58,155 nt of DNA from Geminisphaera colitermitum TAV2 (GCF_000171235.2 NZ_ABEA03000095.1:1-58155); one strand, 5' to 3'; positions 16,115 through 25,258 are shown, counted from the stretch's first letter. The notes: generated from the sequence alone by a model not told the origin. Translations and numbers: made by a program.

Positions 16115-17365
16115 ATGAAAAAGACAAGCATCCCTGCCGTCCTTCGCCCTGCGCTCCTCATTCCACTGACCTGCATCGTCGCACATGCGGAAAACTACAC
16201 CCGCGAGGGCGTCAACGGAACCAACTGGAATGACACAACCCAATGGACTCCATCAGCACTACCTGGAGCCAACGATAACGCATCAATCAACCTGACCGCC
16301 ACCAGCGATTTCTACGTCAATGGAAACTTCGAACTCGCCAGCCTCACCCTCACCTCTTCGGCGACCACAAACAAGACCCTCAACCTGATTGCCCTTGGCA
16401 CAAACGGAACCTACTCGTTGGCGGCCTCCCGTGTCACCATCGGCAGCACCAACGCCACCTTGGTATTCCAAAACAACAGCGGCTCCAATCAACGACTGGA
16501 TGTATCCATCGGGACGCTTGATCTGGGCACTTACGGAAACTCCGTCTCCTTTGGTCGTGCCGATGGCACCCGCGTCCTGAACAACCTTGCGATCAATCAC
16601 GTCATTTTGGGCGGCGACACCAGCCGCACGCTGAATTTCAATATCAACAACAATTACACCCTTGGGCATCTTGATCTGACCGGCACCGGGACAAAAACCA
16701 TCAACCTGATTTCACGCGCCACGACATCCGTCGGCATAACGCGTACGGCCACCGTGACCGGCATCGACGACACCAGCAACGCCACCACCATCAAAGGCTC
16801 CGTCCGGGAAGCGACCACGGCCAATGCCGCCACGCTGCGCATCACCACCGCCAGCGGAACGGCATACTCGGCCAGCACCATGTTTGCCGACGGCATCGGC
16901 GGCACGCTGAAACTCGTCAAGGACGGCGCTGGAACCCAGACGCTGCTCGGCGCAAGCACCCACACCGGTTCCACCGAAATCGAAACCGGCCTTCTGGCGA
17001 CCGGCGCAACCGGGGACTTCGGCCTGGGCGATGTCCGTGTGGGTGCGGCCAGCCTCACACTGGGCAACGCCGCATCAATCGCCGACACCGCCACGCTCTT
17101 TTTCAAAACGGATTCCACGGTCAACCTGAGCTTCACCGGCACCGAACTTCTCGGAGCGTTGATCAACGAAACCAACGGCATCAGCGCGACCGCAGGCACC
17201 TACACCGCAGAACAACTCAACGCATTCTTCGGGGTGAGTGTTTTTGGCGGAAACGGATTGTTGAACATCGCGCCTATTCCCGAGCCATCTGTCTGCGCCG
17301 CGCTGGGCGGGTTGGCCGCCTTGGGGTTGGCGGGCTTGCTCCACAGGCGGATGCGAAACGTCTGA
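16115..17365 (+). CDS. PEP-CTERM exported protein with autotransporter-associated beta strand
   Basis: A 416-residue exported protein. The signal peptide is MKKTSIPAVLRPALLIPLTC. The body is Thr/Asn/Gly-rich beta-repeat sequence; LVKDGAGTQTLLGASTHTGS matches the autotransporter-associated beta-strand repeat. It ends with a PEP-CTERM anchor (IPEPSVCAALGGLAALGLAG, then LLHRRMRNV). It would be exported and retained or processed at the envelope by an exosortase, which is not in this window. It lies between the pseudopilin and a beta-helix protein. Confidence 0.9.
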   Translation: MKKTSIPAVLRPALLIPLTCIVAHAENYTREGVNGTNWNDTTQWTPSALPGANDNASINLTATSDFYVNGNFELASLTLTSSATTNKTLNLIALGTNGTYSLAASRVTIGSTNATLVFQNNSGSNQRLDVSIGTLDLGTYGNSVSFGRADGTRVLNNLAINHVILGGDTSRTLNFNINNNYTLGHLDLTGTGTKTINLISRATTSVGITRTATVTGIDDTSNATTIKGSVREATTANAATLRITTASGTAYSASTMFADGIGGTLKLVKDGAGTQTLLGASTHTGSTEIETGLLATGATGDFGLGDVRVGAASLTLGNAASIADTATLFFKTDSTVNLSFTGTELLGALINETNGISATAGTYTAEQLNAFFGVSVFGGNGLLNIAPIPEPSVCAALGGLAALGLAGLLHRRMRNV

Positions 17366-17408
17366 ACATTCTGCGCTCCCTTCCCGATCCAATAACCAAC
17401 GATACCCT

Positions 17409-17419
17409 CCCCCCCCCCC
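17409..17419. repeat. C11 tract directly before a start codon
   Basis: Eleven C end two bases before the ATG at 17421, where a ribosome-binding site would normally lie. Length changes would alter the leader of the beta-helix gene. Confidence 0.9.
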
Positions 17420-17420
17420 G

Positions 17421-19235
17421 ATGCGTCATCCTTTTCCTGCTCTTTTCCTTCTGGCCCTGAGCCTCGGTTTGCCCGGTCTCTCTGCCGAGTTCCTTCACGT
17501 GGCGCCCGCGCCTGTCGGAAAAGCTGACGCCCCCGGCACGGAAGAGGCTCCGCTCAATAGCGTGCAGGCGGCGCTGGACCGTGCAAAAGCCGGCGACACG
17601 GTGCGCCTGCGCAAAGGCGTTTACCGGGAGCGCGTCGTATTCAAAAACAGCGGACGTCATGGAGTTCCCGTTACACTCGAAGGCGAACCCGGCGCGGTTC
17701 TCGACGGCAGCCATGCCGTGACGCTGGACTGGCAACCCGCGCCGGACATCGCCCCTGGTGTGTATCGCGCCGCGCTCGCCTTGAAGACGCGCCATGTCGT
17801 GGCCGATGGACGATCGGTGACGATGCTGCGCGACAACTGGGTGCAACCCGGACGGGCGCGTCGAGGTGAGGCGTGGGAATACCCAAAGCTTTTTCGCGAT
17901 GGGGTGGGCGTGTCCGGCTGGGAAGTCGTCGGCGGACTGGCGCTTTATCGTTTCAAGGAAAAGGAACTTTTCATCCGTTTCCGGGGCGATCGTGATCCGC
18001 GTCGGATGGACATCACCGTTGGCCCTCCTCCAGAGCACCCCATCATCCTGATCGACGGGGTGGACCGGTGCGTCGTGCGCGGCCTGACTCTGCGGAATGC
18101 CTCGGGTGGAGTGCGCATCGTGCATTCGCTGGGATCGGTGGTCGAGGGTTGCGTGATCGGGCCGGTGGAGGACGGCATCGTCCTCGGCTCCGGCGCTGAC
18201 CGCGCCACGCTCCGTTTCAACGAAATTTTCTGGAATCCCTTGGGTGAAAACCGTCCGAAAGCGCCCAATTCCATCGACCACTGGACGGCCAACAAGCGGG
18301 GTGGCTGGGGAGACAAACGCGGCATCAATCTCATCCGTTCCGCAGGGGGGCACCGGATACATGACAACCACATCCACCATCATTGGGATGGCATCAGTGT
18401 GGCGGATGGAGACAGGCGGTTCGACCGCGGCCTGCGCATTCATCACAACCGCATAGAGATTTTGGTGGACGATGGACTGGAAACTCAGGGCGGACAGGAA
18501 GACTGTCACTGGCATGACAACTTTATCCAAGGCACCCTCTGTGCCATTCGCCTGAAAGCACCCGATTACGGACCACTCTACATCTATCGAAACATCCTCT
18601 GGGATAACCGGGAGGACATCCGAAATTTCGGCGTGAAAGGCTGGAAACACATCTTCAATGCCGAAACCGGCAAATGGGAGCAGACGCACAGCGGCCACGG
18701 TTCGCCCGAGGCGCTTCCTGCACGAGTTTACGTATACCACAACACCGGCACGGCACCGGCCGCGATTACCTCCAACGGCGTGACGGACATCGGTCTGCCG
18801 AATTACCATTATTTCAACAACCTTTTCTGGGCCATGCGATGGCATCGGGCCAGTGACTCGGTCGCGGTCAATCCCAACTGGCAGGGAGACTACAATGTTT
18901 ATGTCCGCCGCGGCGACATGCCCGCATGGGACACAAGCGAGGCCGATGCGCATTCCTTCGGCATCGACCTGCACAGTCTCTTCACGACGGGCGATCCCGG
19001 TTTCCGGGATGCCGCGGCAGGCGATTTTTCACTCCGGGAAGACAGCCTGGCATGCGGGCGCGGCACGGATTTGCGCACGCGTTTTGGTCAGCCTCTTCCC
19101 GGCTGCGAACCGGGCGATTTCAAGGGCGGGCAACCCGACGTCGGTGCGCTTGCATGCGGACAACCCATGCCGCGGATACCTCGTTCCAAAGACAGCCTCC
19201 GGGAGGCTCCCGCTGGTTTCTGGCCCGATCCCTGA
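17421..19235 (+). CDS. secreted right-handed parallel beta-helix protein
   Basis: A 604-residue protein with a signal peptide (MRHPFPALFLLALSLGLPGL). The N-terminal part has the pectate-lyase-like entry SVQAALDRAKAGDTVRLRKG followed by VYRERVVF. The body has repeated coils, such as CVVRGLTLRNASGGVRIVHS, GSVVEGCVIGPVEDGIVLGS and HRIHDNHIHHHWDGISVADG. It is a candidate polysaccharide lyase or glycosidase; the family cannot be assigned from the sequence. A C11 tract abuts the start. It is followed by a GH38 mannosidase 111 bases downstream. Confidence 0.85.
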   Translation: MRHPFPALFLLALSLGLPGLSAEFLHVAPAPVGKADAPGTEEAPLNSVQAALDRAKAGDTVRLRKGVYRERVVFKNSGRHGVPVTLEGEPGAVLDGSHAVTLDWQPAPDIAPGVYRAALALKTRHVVADGRSVTMLRDNWVQPGRARRGEAWEYPKLFRDGVGVSGWEVVGGLALYRFKEKELFIRFRGDRDPRRMDITVGPPPEHPIILIDGVDRCVVRGLTLRNASGGVRIVHSLGSVVEGCVIGPVEDGIVLGSGADRATLRFNEIFWNPLGENRPKAPNSIDHWTANKRGGWGDKRGINLIRSAGGHRIHDNHIHHHWDGISVADGDRRFDRGLRIHHNRIEILVDDGLETQGGQEDCHWHDNFIQGTLCAIRLKAPDYGPLYIYRNILWDNREDIRNFGVKGWKHIFNAETGKWEQTHSGHGSPEALPARVYVYHNTGTAPAAITSNGVTDIGLPNYHYFNNLFWAMRWHRASDSVAVNPNWQGDYNVYVRRGDMPAWDTSEADAHSFGIDLHSLFTTGDPGFRDAAAGDFSLREDSLACGRGTDLRTRFGQPLPGCEPGDFKGGQPDVGALACGQPMPRIPRSKDSLREAPAGFWPDP

Positions 19236-19346
19236 TTCGGGCGATTAACGGAGAATTGGCGAAATTGTTTTCGCAACGCGAGACGTTGTGTGCATCGGTG
19301 CTCGCCTCATCTATCGGAGAGGTTTCTTGATTGGCGTTCCGTTCCC

Positions 19347-21839
19347 ATGCCTTCCCGCACACTCCACCTGTTGCCTACGTTTCATCACGACATCGCCTAT
19401 CTGCAGCGTTGCGACGAGTATTTGCCCGATTGCGAAAAGATCATCGACGAGGCGTTGCGCATCCTTGCCGCCGAGCCGGATTACACGTTCATGATCGAGC
19501 AGATTTTCCTGCTCGATTGGTATTGGGAAAAGCGACCGGACCAGCGCGGCGCGTTGAAGCGGTTTTATGACGAGGGACGGCTGACCATCGCGCCGGGCAT
19601 GTGGACGGTGCCGGACCTGAACCTGCCCGATGGCGAATCGCTGCTGCAACAGATTCGGATCGGCAAAGCGTGGATCGCGGAAAATCTTGGCGGCGTGCGC
19701 GAGGAGCCGCGCGTGTGCTGGATCGCCGATTGCTGGGGGCATCCGCCGCAAATGCCGCAACTGGCGCGGGCGTCGGGGTATTTTGGATACGTGTTCTGGC
19801 GTTGCATGAGGCCGGAGGTGCAGCAGGCGGATTTTGTCTGGCGCGGTCTCGACGGCAGCGAGGTGGCGGCGCGCTGGATGGCGCGCGGGTATGCGAATCT
19901 GCGCTTCCCCACTGAAGCGGCGGCGGTCAACGCGGCGGAGCTTCGCTTTGCCAACACGAACGCGGGCAGTCTGGCGGAACTGGTGGAGCAACTCGACAGC
20001 TATTCGGTGCGCGGCGCGGAGGCGGATCAGTTGATCTGCAACGGCGGCGACATGGCGTTTCCGCAGGCCAGCGGTCCGGCGGTGGCGCGGCGGCTGCGCG
20101 CGGAAGGGTTGCCGGTGCGGTTCAATTCGCTGGAGGCGTTTTTCGCGGCGCGGGATGCGGCGGCAGGGCAGGGGAGGGAGGGGGGGGAGTTGCCGGTGGT
20201 GGAGGGCGAGTTCAACAGCGCGCTGACCGGCACGTTTACGAGCAACATCCGCCTCAAGCTGGCCAATCGCGCCTGCACGGAGCGGTTGCTGGCGCTGGAA
20301 AAACTGGCGGCGTTGCGCGGATTGGGACGAGCGGAGGGGGAGGGGGGGGGAGCGGTGCATTCCGTTGATTTCGATCCGCTGTGGAAGCTGCTCCTTAAAC
20401 AGCAGTTTCACGACACGATTTGCGGCACGTTGGGTGATGGGGCGTTGCAGGATGCGTTCGAAGAATTCGCCGAACTGGAGCGCGGTCTTGCCTCGATGGA
20501 GTCGCGTATTGGCGGAATGGATGCAGGAGCGCCGGCGGGTGGCGGTGGCGTCGTTGGCGGATGGTTCAACGCTTGCAGCTTTGCGCGGACGGCGTGGCTT
20601 GATGGCGAGGCGGCGCGGCCCGCGTTGCTGGAGTTGCCTGCGCATGGGGAAGTTCCGGCGAGCGCCGCGAAATTGCTGGCGGGCGAGGCGGGCGGGGGGC
20701 TGCTGCCGGAGTTCGTCACGCCGCATTATCGGGCGCGGTTCGATGAGCGTGGATACATCACGAGTCTGGTGGAGGCGAAGTCGGGCGCGGAGTGCGTGCG
20801 TTCGCAACCGGGACCGTTTGGGGCGATCGCGATGGTGCCGGATTATGGCGACCTGTGGCTCAACCACGAAGGACCGCTGAATGGCGGCGGGTTCGAGTCG
20901 TCGCTCACACAAAACAAATCCGATCCGCTGGCCCGCGGTTCGCGCGAGGACATCGTCAATCATGGTCCGTTCTGGCCCGCGATCACGGAGGTGCGGGTGC
21001 TGTTTTACGGCCCGGAGGCGCTGGTGTTTGAGCAGCGCGGACGGATCGGTTTCTGGCGTCAGTCGGTGGAGTTCGTGACGACGGTGCGGTTGTGCGCGGC
21101 CTTGCCTCGGATCGAGTATCGCACGCGGCTGACGCCGCGCGGGCGGGACTTCCGGCTGCGGGCGGTGTTTGGCACGCCCTTTGGAATTGGGAGTAAAAAA
21201 AGCGAGGCGCGTTTCGAGGTGCCGTTTGGCGTGGTGGCGCGTGGCACGGGCGAGCACGCGGCGCAGCGTTTCGTGGACTTGCGCGAAGCGGGGGACAACG
21301 GCGCGGCGGGGGCCGGCCTGGCGGTGCTCAATCGCGGCACGGCGGGCCACGCGGTGGAGGACGGGGCGATCCTGATGTCGTTGTTCCGCGCCGTCGGGAT
21401 GGACTACAAGGCTCCGAGCGAATTGTCGTATGCCGAGGGCGTGGAGCATGTGTTTGACTACGCGGTGCAGCCGCACTCGGGACCGGCGACGGCGGAACTG
21501 GTGCGGTCGGGCGCGGATTTCAATGCGCCGCTCCTGCCGCTGGCCGCGGCGCAGCCGGGCCGGGAGAGCTTTTATGCCGATCCGGACGCGGGCGTGGATG
21601 ATCCGGTATTGGTGAGTTCGATACGAAGCGCGCCGGAAGGACTGGCGGTGCGTCTCGCGGAAACGCGGGGCGGGGCGGCGGAGGTGGTGCTTCGTTTGCC
21701 GTCCGGCATTACGCGTCAGGCGGAGGCCGACGCACTGGGCCGACGCACCGGAGAATGGCGGATGTTCGACGCGGGCAACACCGGCGCGTGGCGCACGTGT
21801 GTCCGCGCGTGGGAGGTGCGGACGGTGTTGTTTGGCTGA
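19347..21839 (+). CDS. GH38 alpha-mannosidase-like glycoside hydrolase
   Basis: An 830-residue protein from the ATG at 19347 (MPSRTLHLLPTFHHDIAYLQ). The N-terminal GH38 domain has HHD (13-15) for the zinc site, IADCWGHPPQMPQLARASGY with the likely nucleophile Asp128, and LLKQQFHDTICGTLGDGAL with the zinc-binding HD pair of the family. The C-terminal part is the beta-sandwich of GH38. The usual HxDxxW motif is HHDIAY, as in a distinct subfamily. No signal peptide, so cytoplasmic cleavage of mannosides is likely. It ends module A. Confidence 0.9.
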   Translation: MPSRTLHLLPTFHHDIAYLQRCDEYLPDCEKIIDEALRILAAEPDYTFMIEQIFLLDWYWEKRPDQRGALKRFYDEGRLTIAPGMWTVPDLNLPDGESLLQQIRIGKAWIAENLGGVREEPRVCWIADCWGHPPQMPQLARASGYFGYVFWRCMRPEVQQADFVWRGLDGSEVAARWMARGYANLRFPTEAAAVNAAELRFANTNAGSLAELVEQLDSYSVRGAEADQLICNGGDMAFPQASGPAVARRLRAEGLPVRFNSLEAFFAARDAAAGQGREGGELPVVEGEFNSALTGTFTSNIRLKLANRACTERLLALEKLAALRGLGRAEGEGGGAVHSVDFDPLWKLLLKQQFHDTICGTLGDGALQDAFEEFAELERGLASMESRIGGMDAGAPAGGGGVVGGWFNACSFARTAWLDGEAARPALLELPAHGEVPASAAKLLAGEAGGGLLPEFVTPHYRARFDERGYITSLVEAKSGAECVRSQPGPFGAIAMVPDYGDLWLNHEGPLNGGGFESSLTQNKSDPLARGSREDIVNHGPFWPAITEVRVLFYGPEALVFEQRGRIGFWRQSVEFVTTVRLCAALPRIEYRTRLTPRGRDFRLRAVFGTPFGIGSKKSEARFEVPFGVVARGTGEHAAQRFVDLREAGDNGAAGAGLAVLNRGTAGHAVEDGAILMSLFRAVGMDYKAPSELSYAEGVEHVFDYAVQPHSGPATAELVRSGADFNAPLLPLAAAQPGRESFYADPDAGVDDPVLVSSIRSAPEGLAVRLAETRGGAAEVVLRLPSGITRQAEADALGRRTGEWRMFDAGNTGAWRTCVRAWEVRTVLFG

Positions 21840-21883
21840 AGCCGTCCGTTTGTCGTTTTACGCAATTGAAGTTACGCAAGGAC

Positions 21884-21987
21884 GGTAGGGAGGCCTCTCC
21901 GAGGCCTCCGAAACCACGCTCCATTCACCTATGAGTTTCGTATCCTCTCACCACGCACAGCGGAGGCCTCGGAGAGGCCTCCCTACC
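21884..21987. repeat. 104-bp palindromic mobile-type element, copy 1
   Basis: Terminal inverted repeats begin GGTAGGGAGGCCTCTCCGAG and end with its complement; the middle contains CACGCTCC...CTATGAGTTTCG. A near-identical copy lies in opposite orientation at 43039-43142. The structure (two REP-like hairpins around a spacer) resembles a REPIN or small MITE. It sits between the GH38 gene and the Toprim gene. Confidence 0.9.
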
Positions 21988-21997
21988 TGCTCATCAG

Positions 21998-22642
21998 TTA
22001 CGCAAGCCGCGCCTGCCAGTCGCGGAGGTCGCGGGAGAGGGATTGAAAACCGGGGAAGTCGTGTTCGAGCCGGCGCAGGTCGCGGGCGTGGCGGCGGGCG
22101 TCGGCCAGGGCGCGTTCGGTTTCGAGCGGGAGGCTGGGGCGTTCGGTGCCGTAAACGCGGGCCTTCAATTCGCGGCGGGTGTAGGGCGGGCGGGCGGTTT
22201 CCTGCCCTTGCCGCCAGGCGGCTTCGGTGACGGTGGCGTCACGTCCGCACAGGTACCAGGCTTCGATGGCGGGCACGGCCACGCCGATGCCGCGCAGGAC
22301 GCCGGCGGGACGGGTGGGGCGGAGGGAGAGTTTTTTGGTGGTCTGGCGAAAGGTGGCGCGGAGCTGGCAGAGACGGCAGCCGGGGTGGTGGTGGCCGGGT
22401 TCGTCGTGTAGTGGCGTGTGGACTACGGAGTCGTCGCTGTCCACGACTACGACGAGGCCGTGGGCGTCGGTGTTGAAATGGAGATGTTTGATGATGGAGG
22501 GCAGGACTTGCGCGACGGAGGGCCAGCCGCGGGCGCGAAGGGGGGGATGGATGCGCTGGAAGGTGCGCCCGAGCGCGGCTTCGATGAGCACGGCCAGCGC
22601 GGCTTCGTCGGCGGGGGATTCGCTGAGAATGGCGAGCTTCAT
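21998..22642 (-). CDS. Toprim-like (DUF4276-type) protein, partner of AAA ATPase
   Basis: A 214-residue protein from the ATG at 22642 (MKLAILSESPADEAALAVLI). It has Toprim hallmarks: Glu8 in SESPADE and a DSDD motif after a hydrophobic strand (GLVVVVDSDDS, D68 and D70), which would bind metal for nuclease or nucleotidyl chemistry. HHHPGCRLCQ may be a zinc site, and VPAIEAWYLCG is a conserved helix of DUF4276-like proteins. Its ATG overlaps the stop of the ATPase gene (ATGA), so the two are coupled. Together they resemble split OLD-type defence pairs. The frame extends much further upstream only as a shadow of the ATPase gene. Confidence 0.75.
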   Translation of the reverse strand: MKLAILSESPADEAALAVLIEAALGRTFQRIHPPLRARGWPSVAQVLPSIIKHLHFNTDAHGLVVVVDSDDSVVHTPLHDEPGHHHPGCRLCQLRATFRQTTKKLSLRPTRPAGVLRGIGVAVPAIEAWYLCGRDATVTEAAWRQGQETARPPYTRRELKARVYGTERPSLPLETERALADARRHARDLRRLEHDFPGFQSLSRDLRDWQARLA

Positions 22643-23673
22643 TTTCCGTCGTCTGGCACGCCGCCGAGGATGCCGGAAAACCAGAGGTCGCCAAGGGATC
22701 CGCCGGCGAGGAGTTCGGCGAGGTCGGCGCGGTCGGCGAGGCGGGCAAAGTGCGCGGTGCGTCCGTGTTTTTCCGCGATGACGACTTCCTCGGGGGTGTC
22801 GCGGAAGAGGTCGAGGAGGTAGGGTGAGTGCGTGGTGGCGATGACTTGTGTGGCGGGTCGGGGTTGCGAGGGGAGGGGGGGGGGGGGGGGGTAGGCCAAA
22901 CGGTAGAGGGAGTCGCGGAGTTCGCGGAGGAGGCGGGGGTGGATGCCGCGGTCGAGTTCCTCGATGCACACGAGGGAGGGTGGGTTGGGGGACCAGGCGA
23001 GGGTGAGGATGGCGAGGGCGTAGAGGGTGCCTTGCGAGAGGTCGGCGGCGTCGATCCAGTCGGGTTCGCCGCAGATGCGGAAGCGAAGGAGCACGGTGTG
23101 GGCGTCGTCGTTGTCGGCGGTTTCGAAGGTTTCGAATTCGGGAAATATCCTCAGAAACTCGGCGTGCAGGGAGGCGAAGGCGGCGGGGTGTTGCGCGTGG
23201 AGGTGGGCGAGGACGGCGGAGAGGTTGCTGCCGTTGGAGGCGAGTTCGGCGTGGTCGCTGGCGGGGGCGGGGCTGGCGATGGCGTGGTGGTCGAAGAGGT
23301 AGGCGCGCATGGAGAGGAGGCGCGCGCGCAGGCCGTCCCAGTCGTCGGAGCCTTCGCCGGTGAGCAGGGGGCGGATTTCGAGGAGGTCGCACACGGTGTC
23401 GGAGGAGCAGGCAAGGATGGCTTCGAGTCCGGTGTGCGGCGGATCGAAGTGGAAGATGACTTCGGGCAGGTCCGTGGAGAGGGCGAGCGCGGGCGATGGT
23501 TCGCGCAGCGGGAGGCGGGCCAGGGTGCGCAGGCGCATGCCGGCTTGGATGAGGCTGGTCTTGCCCGATCCATTGGGCCCGATGAGGAGGGTAAAGGGAG
23601 CAAGGTCGATATGCGTGGAGCGCAGGGCCTTGAAGTTACGGAAAGCAACGGAGGCGATCACAATGCCGGTCAT
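22639..23673 (-). CDS. AAA (OLD/RecF-like) ATPase, candidate defence protein
   Basis: A 344-residue ABC-type AAA ATPase. It starts MTGIVIASVAFRNFKALRST. Walker A is IGPNGSGKTS (31-40), the signature DLSQGTLYALAIL (211-223), Walker B SLVCIEELDRG (233-243) and the H-loop ATTHSPYLLDLF (279-290). The insertion between the halves is short, without long coiled coils. A run of 17 C in the sense strand (22875-22891) encodes Pro262-266, between Walker B and the H-loop, so slippage would truncate it. It is coupled to the Toprim gene. The likely role is anti-phage defence, by analogy to PARIS, AbiL and Gabija-type ATPase/Toprim systems; this is inference. Confidence 0.85.
   Translation of the reverse strand: MTGIVIASVAFRNFKALRSTHIDLAPFTLLIGPNGSGKTSLIQAGMRLRTLARLPLREPSPALALSTDLPEVIFHFDPPHTGLEAILACSSDTVCDLLEIRPLLTGEGSDDWDGLRARLLSMRAYLFDHHAIASPAPASDHAELASNGSNLSAVLAHLHAQHPAAFASLHAEFLRIFPEFETFETADNDDAHTVLLRFRICGEPDWIDAADLSQGTLYALAILTLAWSPNPPSLVCIEELDRGIHPRLLRELRDSLYRLAYPPPPPLPSQPRPATQVIATTHSPYLLDLFRDTPEEVVIAEKHGRTAHFARLADRADLAELLAGGSLGDLWFSGILGGVPDDGK
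22875..22891. repeat. G17 (sense C17) tract inside the AAA ATPase gene
   Basis: Seventeen G on the plus strand within codons 261-267 of the minus-strand ATPase gene. Any change not divisible by three removes the H-loop part of the ATPase and would also uncouple the overlapping Toprim gene. Confidence 0.95.
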
Positions 23674-23765
23674 GGTGCGCCGTCATGCGGCGATGGCCAG
23701 CCTTTGTTAAGGGGGGGGAGTTTCGGACCGTCGATTTTCAGATGGTGGCGCAGTCGCCTTGCGGT

Positions 23766-24797
23766 TTACCGCGCGGCACCGATCTGGTGGGCGGCGAGGT
23801 GGATGTCGGCCCAGCGGTGGTCGGGGATGCCGGGACCGAGGTGCTGCACGCATTCGGAGCCGAGGAGCGAGCCGAGCGCGCCGGCCTTGGCGAGCGACCA
23901 GCCGCGGAGGCGTCCGCAAATGAAACCGGCGGCCCAGGCGTCGCCCGCGCCGGTGGTGTCGATGACTTGGAGAGCGGGGATGGGGGCGATGCGTTGCAAC
24001 TCGGTGCCGCGCGCCACCCAGGCGCCGTCCTTGCCGATCTTGACGGCGGCGGTCACGGGGGCGAGCGCGGCGAGGCGGCGGGTCAGCGCGCCGTAATCGG
24101 GAGCGGGGCCGGCGTCGGGGAAAAGGGCCCGGATTTCGTCTTCGTTGGCAAAGACGGCGTCGATGCCTTTTTGGATTTGCGCGAGGAGCCAGGCGCGGGA
24201 GGAGTTGACGACTTCAAAGGAGGCAAGGTCGATGCTGATGGTGCAGCCGGCGACGCGCGCGGCGTGGAGCACGGCCTCGGCGAGCGAGCGGTTGAAGAGG
24301 AGGTAGCCTTCGATGTGCGCGTGGCGGCAGCGAGCGAAGTCGGAGGGGGAAATTTCGTGCGGCACGAGCGTCATCGCGGCGGCGAGGCAGGTGCGCATGG
24401 TGCGCTGGCCGTCGGGCGTGATGAGGGAGAGGCAGCGGGCGTTGGAGAGGTCGGCGTATTTGAAGCGCGAGGCGTCGCCGCCGAGGGCGATGAAGTGGTC
24501 GCGGTAGGCCCGGGCGGTGGCGTCGTCACCGAGTTTGCCGAGAAACGTGGTGTGCAACCCGAGCCGCGCGCAGGTGCAGGCGGTGTTGCCGGCGGAGCCT
24601 CCGGCGGCGGCAACGGGCGGCTGGGGCAGGGTGGAGACGAGGCGTTCCATCTCGACGGCGTCGATCAACTCCATGCCGCCTTTCTTGCCGTGAAGGTGGG
24701 CAAGAAAAACATCGGGCACGCGGGCAAGGAGATCCATGATCGGCGAGCCGACGGCGATGAGGTCAAACTGGGTGTTGAAGGGGTTGGTGGTGGGCAT
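23766..24797 (-). CDS. PfkB family sugar/nucleoside kinase
   Basis: A 343-residue kinase from the ATG at 24797 (MPTTNPFNTQFDLIAVGSPI). The first PfkB signature is AAAGGSAGNTACTCARLGLH and the second, DTTGAGDAWAAGFICGRL, holds the catalytic Asp in GAGD. The layout resembles adenosine kinase-like members of the ribokinase family, but the substrate cannot be told. Upstream is a GA repeat running into a G16 tract (24830-24845); the DUF6941 gene precedes it on the same strand. Confidence 0.9.
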   Translation of the reverse strand: MPTTNPFNTQFDLIAVGSPIMDLLARVPDVFLAHLHGKKGGMELIDAVEMERLVSTLPQPPVAAAGGSAGNTACTCARLGLHTTFLGKLGDDATARAYRDHFIALGGDASRFKYADLSNARCLSLITPDGQRTMRTCLAAAMTLVPHEISPSDFARCRHAHIEGYLLFNRSLAEAVLHAARVAGCTISIDLASFEVVNSSRAWLLAQIQKGIDAVFANEDEIRALFPDAGPAPDYGALTRRLAALAPVTAAVKIGKDGAWVARGTELQRIAPIPALQVIDTTGAGDAWAAGFICGRLRGWSLAKAGALGSLLGSECVQHLGPGIPDHRWADIHLAAHQIGAAR

Positions 24798-24829
24798 GGC
24801 AGGCGGATCGAGGAGGAGAGAGAGAGAGA

Positions 24830-24845
24830 GGGGGGGGGGGGGGGG
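24830..24845. repeat. (GA)n-G16 tract upstream of the PfkB gene
   Basis: A GAGAGAGAGAG stretch leads into sixteen G, within the 77-bp gap between two minus-strand genes and just upstream of the PfkB start. On the sense strand this is C16(TC)n. Confidence 0.9.
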
Positions 24846-24874
24846 CGCGGGCGGGCGGCGGGCGGTGGTATCCG

Positions 24875-25258
24875 TCAACTCATGACATTGATGCTGGTCA
24901 CGAGGATCGGTTCGTCGTCGATCTCAATGACGATGGCGTAGTCGCCGGGCTGGGGGAACTGGAGGTTGCGGATTTCGTTGATGAGGTTGATGCGTTGCAG
25001 CGGGCCGTGGGACTGGAATTTGCGGTCGATGAGGGGCTGCGGGTTGATGGGGTCGAGGCCCATGCTGATGCGGATGCCGTGTTCGCCGGAGGTTACGTCG
25101 CTTAGCGTGAGGAACCAGATCATGAAGGGGTGCGTGACCGGGAACTGGCGCGAGCGGATGTTGGAAAACACGCCGAGGATGGTGTGTTTTCCCGTGGCCG
25201 GGTCGATATGGACGCCGTCGCAGGTGAGCCAGGCGAGGACTTGGGGCTTGGAATGCAT
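24875..25258 (-). CDS. DUF6941-like small protein
   Basis: A 127-residue protein from the ATG at 25258 (MHSKPQVLAWLTCDGVHIDP). GVHIDPATGKHTILGVFSNI, then RSRQFPVTHPFMIWFLTLSD and PGDYAIVIEIDDEPI fit the DUF6941 family, a beta-rich cytoplasmic domain of unknown role. The frame continues upstream as an ORF without similarity. It precedes the PfkB kinase on the same strand and is divergent from the heparinase-like gene. Confidence 0.75.
   Translation of the reverse strand: MHSKPQVLAWLTCDGVHIDPATGKHTILGVFSNIRSRQFPVTHPFMIWFLTLSDVTSGEHGIRISMGLDPINPQPLIDRKFQSHGPLQRINLINEIRNLQFPQPGDYAIVIEIDDEPILVTSINVMS

Noticed and set aside
19236-19346. Upstream start for the GH38 gene at 19290
   Set aside because: The extra 19 residues have no family similarity; the MPSRTLH start leads directly into the catalytic domain.
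19311-21476. 721-codon minus-strand ORF opposite the GH38 gene
   Set aside because: Arg-, His- and Pro-rich with no domains; the plus strand encodes a well-conserved GH38 protein.
22643-23392. N-terminal 250 codons of the long minus-strand ORF that continues into the Toprim protein
   Set aside because: Arg/Pro/His-rich out-of-frame reading of the ATPase gene; the real start is the ATG at 22642 that overlaps the ATPase stop.
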